A DNA stretch of 64,000 nt from Diphasiastrum complanatum (taxonomy: Eukaryota > Streptophyta > Lycopodiopsida > Lycopodiales > Lycopodiaceae), in NCBI GenBank assembly GCA_029204225.1, contig MU832104.1, forward strand, positions 23,131 to 87,130. The letters are read 5' to 3'. This document shows positions 35,901 through 44,900 of this stretch, one piece after another (the first letter of the stretch is position 1; every line of letters begins with the position of its first letter). The notes under the pieces are model-generated. The model searched no databases. It worked only from the letters and a program-made list of their open reading frames with translations, and was not told the DNA's origin. Made by a program: the position numbers and the translations under genes.

Positions 35901-38900
35901 CTTACTGGAAGATCCCTCATCCTCCTGAGACTTGACAAATTGCTGCTTAGACTTCTTCTTGCCCTTGCCCTTGCCTTGTTTTTAGAGTGTCGCAAGTGCC
36001 TGATCGTCAGTATTTTGACGTCTAGCTTTCACCATTTCTCGCCGTTGCTCTTCCTGCATCAAGATTTCTGTGAGCTCGTCAAAGGTTGGCAATCTTTCTC
36101 TTGATGCTATTCCGCTCACAAACATCTGATAGAGTTCTGCAATGCCACACAATGCATTGTGCACCAGCTCCACATCACGTATGCGCTCACCAATAGAATG
36201 CAGTTCATCCCTCATTGTCTTGATTCTGGTCATGCACGTCTGAATGTGCTCTCCTTGCTCCATTCAAGCACTATTCAACTTTGACTTCAGAAACATGATT
36301 CTTGACGGATTTGACGTCTCGAACTACTCCTTTAGCACATCCCATGCCTGTCTGGGTGTAACAGCATCACAAATGTGGGTAATGATGTGATCCTTCACTG
36401 ACAAGTTAATGAAGGTCAAAGCTTCCCTCATCTTTTTGTCGAACACTTTGATATCCGCTTCATTTGGCGGCCTTCTCTCATCACCTGTGACGACTTCCCA
36501 CACGTCTTTCTCCATCAGTATGTTTTTCATTTTGAATTTCCACACTGCATAGTTGGAAATCCTGTCCAATTTGCTACTTTCACTTAAAATGGACTCTCCC
36601 ATGTTTGCCATCGCAAAACTGCTTGAAACTTCTGCCGTAGGCTAAAAACAGTATGCCGAGGCCAACAGTGATGTCAGAAGTTGAAAATAATGACCTGCAC
36701 TTTTTCCCTTACCAGACCACTCACCACTTTTCCACCAATTTGAAAGCCAAATCGGCGTCGCCTTCCAAAATGCACTCAGTCGTCAACTCCCAACTTCGTG
36801 CCCAATGAAATGGTGAAATCACTTCCGGTGCGCTTTGAACACTTTCTCCGCTGCAATCACTCTGTTACAGTCCGGGTGCCCTTCGTTTGGAGGTTATAGC
36901 CTTTCGTTTGGTCAAAATAGGCTAAAGGACTAAAAAATAAGGGCTTTTTGAACTTTTGAACTGTTTCTTCACCTTGAGGCCCAAAAGGTGTTTGGCATAC
37001 CCTTGCTTTTGAGCATTGTCCTGGCCATCTCAACAATGGATCTATTCTTTCGCTCTGCAACTCCGTTTTGTTGCGGTGAATAAGGTGTTGTAGTCTGCCT
37101 CTTGATCCCTTGGTCTTTGCAAAAATCAATAAATTTTGTCAAAAAATACTCACCACCTCCATCAGAAACTTCACCTTTCACATGTGAAGGGGCCCAACTC
37201 CAATTTCAGTTTGAAAATTTTGATTGAAGTTGAATGGCCAATCTTCCTTCAATGGCCTTCAGGTCCTTTCAAAGGCCCCTTTCACCTCAATCCAATGGCT
37301 ACCTTGGATCCAACGGCCCACAACTGTTCTTGGAGGCTCGATCTTTACCACAGATCTATGTGACTGGAGATCCGACGGTCCTGGGCGCTTTTGTGCGCTG
37401 ATCCACGCGCTTGCAGGCACGTCTCACTTTGGAACACTAGGTGTTCTTTGGTTTTGAAGCGCGCGACCAGTCCTCACGGCCTCCACGACCTCTCCTCCTC
37501 TTTCCGGATTTCTTGCTTCTTTTCAAGCCAAATCAGCTTGTTCTTGCGCGATTCTGGAGCGTTTTCGATCCAATCTGAATCTGTAGCTGGCTGCGCCCTG
37601 GAGGAACTTTTCAGATTTGTATTTGGCCTTGGAACGACTGAGAGCAGCTGGTTTTTCCAACAATTTTCTGATTTTTACCAAGAAACCCTTCTTCAGCTCT
37701 TTTCCAAGCAATTCTCAGCTTTACTCTGAGTTTTTTTCTTACAAATTCAACCTCCCTGAGGTCGCCCTAGTCCTACCAATCTGATGGGACTGACGGCATA
37801 CGATTTGGTAAGGATTTCACCACACACGGTTCAACTTTGCAGAGAAAGCTTCAAAACCCCACCGAAGCTGAGAAATTCACAATTTTCTCAGTTTTTCACC
37901 AAATCCTGCACTGTCAATTGCTATGGCCACTGTCACTGCTCTTTGCAGCTCCTCTACAAATCCCTTTACGCCTAACGATTGTCTATACAGTGACTTTTCT
38001 TTCCGTCTTCAGCCCGCCGTAAACCCCGAACTCTCAGAAGACTACTCTTCTCCTGAAGCTCTCTTCGACGGTGATGCTGTACTAAGTACACTCCCTGTAC
38101 GGCTCTGATACCAACTTAGAATTTGCTTTGCAAAGGAACACAGATCATGCTACACAGTAACATAGACAGAAAACACTCTCCACTGCAAGCTCACATAGCA
38201 ACTGTATTTCTCAAAATGAAATTACACTGTACATATAGTTGTTCACTCAGGCAACCCATGCATGACCCAGGTTGCCGTTGGCGGGACGCGTGTCCCATCG
38301 ACTTGCCTCGTGGCGAGGCCAACTGATCCTTATCCACTGATAGGACCCACAGTACAATAGCACAATGATTCTACTTTAATTCTAACTATGTGTACTTACA
38401 TATAGGGGACTGTATCAAATTTTGAAAAAGATTGGATCCTTGGCTTACCAATTGGACCTCTTGGAAAGAATGCAAGGGTTTTCACATAAGGCGACTTAAG
38501 AAAAGTCTACATAAAGGAGAATATCTTGGTTTTGGAGACCGATTAGACATGTTGGATGAATCTTCGGGTGTGACTCACCTTGAACCTGAAAAGATCTTGG
38601 ATACCAAAAATAAACGATTCAGAAATCATATAATTACCAAGCATTTGGTTCAATTGAAGGGTCTTACAGATGATGATGATTCTTGGGAGCACGACAACTT
38701 GAATTTTCATTGGTTATCCATCTGATCATAAAGTATATAAGAGCTATGATCCAACATCATCAAAGGCATTTGTGAGCAGAGATGTGACCTTTGTTAAAGA
38801 TCAGTTTTATGACTTCCAAGGCAAAAATGGAAGACCCGAATTCAACCATGTCAATATGCAGGTCCCACAATAGACATAGGAGTAGCTCCAAATGTTCAGC

Positions 38901-41900
38901 AAGGAACTCAGACTCCAAAGAGGACACCTGATCAACCAGATGATGAGAGAATACATCAGAGATTTGTCAGGTCTACTATACTAAGTCAACCACCTAGAAG
39001 GCTTATCAATGAGACACTCTTGTTCTTTTGTTGAAGAACCTACATCTGTAAGTGAGGCTATGGTGCGCATCCAAGTACGGATGAGTGGAAGCAAGCAACG
39101 GACACAAAGTATAACTCCTAAATGAAGAACCTTGGTCAGTTGTAAAGCTCCCAAAGAATAGAAACATTATTGCATGAAAGTGGATATTCACAGTCAAATA
39201 CAAACCAGATGGGTCAATAGATAGGTGGAAATCAAAACTAGTTGCCCAAAGATACTCTCAAGTGCCCAATATAGCCTATCGGGAGGCATTCAGTCCTGTT
39301 ATAAAATTGGCATCAATTAGCATGCTATTGTCATATGCAGCAATTGAAGACCTAGAAGTACATCAAATGGATGTATAGACAATGTTTCTAAATGGAGTAA
39401 TTGAAGGAGACATTTGCATGTCTCAACTAGAGCCTTGAGCCAGTTCCTACCAAATCCAGTAATAGTACGTTGGAAAGCATTGCTAAGGTTCTTAGGTATA
39501 TACATATTGCTAGGGACAAATGCAAGGCCTAAAAGGATACACAGATGCAGACTGGGCAGGAGATGCTAACACTAGAAGATCAACTTTGGATATGTATTTA
39601 GGCGAAACAATGGACCAATCTCCTGGAACAGTAGGAAACAAACCTTAGTGGCCTTGTCCTCAACCAAAGCTGAGTACATAGTGGCTACACATGCAACAAA
39701 GGAAGTGGTTTGGTTGAGACCATTGCCTATTAGATGCTAGTTTACCATATAGCTTTGACTCTAAACCCTAGATTTTATTCCAAAAGCAAGCACATTGGGA
39801 TCAAATATCATTATGTCAAAGACAAAGTCCAACACAGAGATGTCGAGCTAGAACACTGTAGAATAGAGTATATGACAGCTGATATTTATACCAAGGCACT
39901 GGCAAAGGACAAAAACACAAGATTTAACACTTAGATCTTAAAGCATAAGTATTTCTAGATCCCCATTAAGGGGGAGTGTTGTCAAATTATCAATGTCAAT
40001 TTAGAAATTAATTGTAGAGGCCAAGTTAGCTTCTAGACCCCTATGTGATTTTCTTTTTCTAAAAATAGGCAATACATCGAGCTAGTACTTGTACCTATCT
40101 TTGACTAGTACATGTTGACTAGTAGGTAGGTAGGTGAAGTAGGTGTGGTAGGTATAAATACTAGGGCCTATAGCGAGTTTAAACAACCGTTAATTTTGTA
40201 GAATGTTAGTCGTACTTGTAACTACAAGTCTTAGTGGAGAATGATGGATTTGTAACTTCTCATCGTATCTCATTTAATGTATGTTGTATACATTCTTCAA
40301 TGATATTGAAGTGTACTTGTCTAGTACAATCTAGGCTGAGCCATTCCATTTTGAGCATTCAATAATTGATATAGTGTTTTCTTAGTTTGGATCCTACTTA
40401 GTTAGAAATTTCTAGAAATTCCTCATTTTGCAGGTGGTGTATTCTTTGCAGTACGAGCCATACAGTTTGCAACAGGTACAGATCATACTTGATTGCTTGC
40501 AAATGATAAAATCACCTTCAAATATGCTTCTGAACTGTTTGAAAGCTGCTCAAATATTATACATGTATTGCCTTCACTTGTACTTTGTTGACAAAATATT
40601 GAAACGAGGTATTGTATGGACAATCCTCAACTTGGAAACTTATGCTTTCCATAGAATGACTAATAGTCAAAGAAGTTTTGCCCAAGTACTGGGTAGATAA
40701 AGTACAAGACTGCAGTACTACACTTATCATTCATCACAATGACAACACAAGTCTTGAAGAAAGCAATTTATTATGAAAGATATCAAAGTACAATGATATC
40801 GTGTACAAAAATAGTAGGCATAATAATGCCATCCTAGACTCTATACTAGCTCGCTACTAGGGCTTCTTGTTATAGATTCCTCTCTCTCTCTCTCTCTAGC
40901 TCTACCTACCACCACCTACCACTACGCAACTACTTACTCTTCGTCACCTACCCTGAGTTTGACCACATGACTTGCTATTTTTAGTACTTCTCTAACTCGA
41001 TGTGTGACCCTCTAGATACTTCAAAACTTGATAGCTAAAAACTTAAAGGAGGGGTCTAAAAAATAATTTAGGCGTACAACTAAAATATTCCTAGGTACAC
41101 ATTATTTCTTCCAAAAACAATTTGGTAGTCATAAAGGGGATGGTGCAAATGGCTTGGCTTTTGAACCTCGTAATAAATTGGCCATTTGAATCATGATGCT
41201 CCTTGTTCTCCACTTGTTCCAATGTGTAGAGTCAGTAAGGTGTATTTTGTTAGGGTATCCTTTGGAGCTTATGTTAATCTCCAAGTACTCAAAAGACATG
41301 ACTCAATATGTCTCTAGGGAAACACTGTTTCATCTTTAGGCTTGTACATCCTAGTAGACGTTCAATGTGTCCTACAAACAATGCTCTTTGTCAAAGTCAA
41401 GATTGATCCCCAATTGGCCACCCAAGGCTCCCCTAACATATGTGACAAGAGTTGCTTGAGCGTGTGATAGTCGCTCTATGGAAGGTCTACAACAGAAAGA
41501 GCTTTAGTGTGACACTGTGTGGACTACTTGTCACTTTGCATTATGTTTCATGGATACATTATGAGATGATCTATATTAAATCTTAAACCTTTACGTTATG
41601 TTTATCTAACCAATATGTTATCAATGTAGAATGGTCGATGGATTGACTATTCCAACTAGATTTTACTTGATGGACTACTTTGAAAATTCAAAGGACTCAT
41701 GGGCAACTAGTAGTGTGATTATGTGATGGACCACCTTAGATACTTAAAAAGAGTGGTTAAGTAACATAGTACCAAGGGCCAATAATGCTTTTGATCTTAT
41801 GAGTCCGTTTGCAAAAATTGTGAGCAAGTAAAAAAGCAACTGCAAAACAAAAGCACCATTAAAGTCCAACAAAAGCAACAAGCTTGCTATCTTTGGATAG

Positions 41901-44900
41901 GTGGAAAAAACAATGTAATAGCTCATTTCCCAAAATTCACCATGCAATTGGCCATATGAAGTAGCGAGCACCTTTTCAAAAGGTATCTTTTTAGAAGTCA
42001 CTATTTGTCCTATTTGTCCTTTAATGGAGATTCCTCTGTTGATGCTTTGATTGCGAAGTCGAGGTACTAGAAGGTACACCCTGAACGGCTGTTAGGGGTC
42101 ATTAGAGTTTATTCTTTGTATAGAGATTTGTCTCCATTGATATCCTATTTTGCTTCCACTTGTATGCATAATTTGTGATTGTTCATAGAACGTTAATCAC
42201 TTAATTCATTGTAAATGTCTCCGCTTCTAGTTCACATTGAATCTTGACAATCTAGGCCTCATTAATCCAATAATGGTACACATAACTCATCCCTACCGCT
42301 CTCCTCCATAAACAGGTGAGCATGGAGAGAATTTTTTATTCTTGCTTCCTGGGGTAGGTGAGCTAGGAGAGAGGGCATTACTAAAAGAGGAGCCAACCTA
42401 CCGATCTCCATCAAGTGTCTCATAAGAAGCAAGTCCAAGTGGTGATGCTATAAAGAGTTGAACTTTGGGATGACACTACTTGTAGGGTAACCTAGTTCAT
42501 TGCTTTCTCTTTCTCTTATGTGGAGATTTGTGACTTTCGTTAAGATCTTGTCTCCAGCATGGTGATTACATATTTGCTAGAACGATTGTAGATCGAGGTA
42601 TCTAGGGTATTAGAAAAAAAGGATGCCTTACTCTCCCACATCCGGATTCTCTTAGTTGCGCTCTCTTGTATCACTTCTTTCTCTTACTTCAAATTGCATG
42701 TTGATCTTGAGCTACAATTTCTTGATGGTAATGCCGATCTTCCTGAATGCCTGTAGTAGGTAAGTAATGGAAGCTATGCTAACATGATGTGATTGTAAGA
42801 TAAGGATCTTCTATCTGAAAAAGGTGATTTTGATCTTGTGATTGAATCGATTGGAAGTGAATCAAATTGACGAACAAAGATTCTTGTCCACCAAGATAGC
42901 ACTAAGTCCTACTTTTGTGGAATGGTGCTTCGTATATTGCATGTTGGTAACTTTCATTCTAGCTCGACTTGTAATCTCAATTTTCATTGCGTGCATGTCT
43001 CCGTACTTGATTCATCATGATGAAGCATGAGGGTGATGCATTGCATGGACATGTCCATGCATGTGCTTGAAATGGCATGCATACTGCACATGCCCTATGT
43101 GGTCACAGGTGTGCATATTTAATCTTTGTTGTTCATGCATGTGACTCGCCTCATTTGAATGTGGAGGGTCTTGGCTTCCATGGATCTACAATTAGATGGA
43201 AAGCAATCATCATTTCACAAATTGATATACTATTGTTGTCACATAACTAGTTCTAACCTCAATAATGTTGAAAGTATCCTACATGGTGGTAATTTAGTGT
43301 ACTCATCATTATATTAATGTAATCGTTAGGACACTTCGAGTACTAATACTAAAAAGACCCAAGTGCCTCAAGTATTGTAATTAATGAAGTCACGACCCTT
43401 AATAGGTACAAAAGAGCTTATATTGAGTGGACCAAATATGAGGAGACACCATTTCCTGAGTGGCATGGCAGGGATCTCTAGGGGTCAAACTAGGATTTTA
43501 CCAGTCCAATTTCCTAGAGCTGGATATTACCAGGGCCCAGTTTTACCTCGTTACCTGGATAGCGGACTCTTGTATTGACTCCAGTTCGCATTGGGACAAT
43601 TCCGAGTTTCCTCACATTAGTTATATGTGGAAAGTAGTCGCTTCTAGGGCATGGGGCATTCCTCACATGAGCAGGCTTTGCCAGTTATGCAAGTTGGGGG
43701 AGGTGGAGTCAGAGGAGGATTTGTATTCAGGTGCCCTGTCTATTATGAGATCAAGGGACGCTACCATTTGGGTCAACTAGACTTTTAGTAGATGTGAGCA
43801 TTCCTCTATGCACTCTTAAGATCATTTTGCAACGTCAGCCAAATGTCTCCTAAATTATTTTGGCATTTAAAGAACTGTTTTACTATCTGTCAAGATGTCA
43901 AAAAGCAGCATGTAAAAGCCTGTGAAAGTTTTCATTTCTGTGCTCATTTTTAATAACCTTATACATAATATATAAAAGACTGCTGTTTATACCATCCTGA
44001 TTCTTATGCATCAACTTGAAGTTCAATAGAGAAAAACTATGGTTCAAAAGGCTCAAAGGGTGCCCCTGGCATTGAGCACAGGATACCAAAATATCACGAT
44101 TCCATTTCCCTTCATATAAAAATTCTCCTTTTAACCCGGGCATGAATAATATTTATAGAAACAATTGACATAAATAAGCTTTACAAGAACTTTTTAAAAG
44201 CTTGCTACACTTATTCCCTTCTTCATACGAGAAATTTATAAAATAGCATGAGAATATGCTTTTACAGCTTCAAAGAAAGAAAACGCTTTAAAATAATCAC
44301 CATGAGCACATTGTTAGTTTACTAAGTACTTTACTTCAAGTTGTTTCTTGAGATCACGTCCAAAGCTAAAATAGATTCTGAACAGTATAGATACATCTAG
44401 GATTAGAAGATTGCAAGTACAGGCTAGAGAAATAACCCTTACGTGAGCAGAAGAAACTTTAAACAGCGTACTAGTGGCAAATCTTCAAAATCTTGAGAGC
44501 TCATGCCATGCTTCACTTCATCCATAATTTTATTTGCATCCCGAAGATTCCCTAAAGAGAGATATCTGCTTATACAATGTTGATCAGAAGCATATACTTA
44601 GATAGGCACCATAAAGTGGACGCAAAGAATGTATTGATATTTTTTCACATTCTTTCTTAGATTTGCTCCATAAAATAGATCTTGGTGCTCGTTTTCAGTA
44701 CTTTCACACAAAGAAAAAAGTAAGAATATACGATAGGTACTTTTGTACACATTAATAAGTACAGGAATTGCTGCATAGAACTTTATACCACGATAGAAAT
44801 CATAGTCATAAAACTATCTATATCGTTCTTTCTACCCTGATGTGAACAACTTGCACCGAAGATTTGGCAAGAATGTGCACTAACGCACTATCAAATGATA

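Larger units (their letters stand above)
33093..38387 (-). mobile_element. Ty1/copia H in GET4 intron, 3' half inverted
   Basis: Minus strand from the right: LTR (38387-38114), PBS, leader, gag and pol to about 33956. The RT-RNase H part (33093-33955) lies on the plus strand, although in copia it should follow the segment ending at WVKAMGD. The parts fit as one element whose 3' section was inverted, or as two fragments joined. Confidence 0.75.
38400..40390 (+). mobile_element. Ty1/copia I, strongly decayed, with 3' LTR
   Basis: Plus-strand order: integrase end, RT scraps, RNase H, polypurine tract and LTR. Stops are frequent. A large part of RT including the catalytic box is missing. Confidence 0.78.

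Noticed and set aside
35681..35995. Arg-rich 104-codon frame
   Set aside because: Shadow of the copia H zinc knuckle region; the correct frame contains CFHCGKKGHWKSEC.
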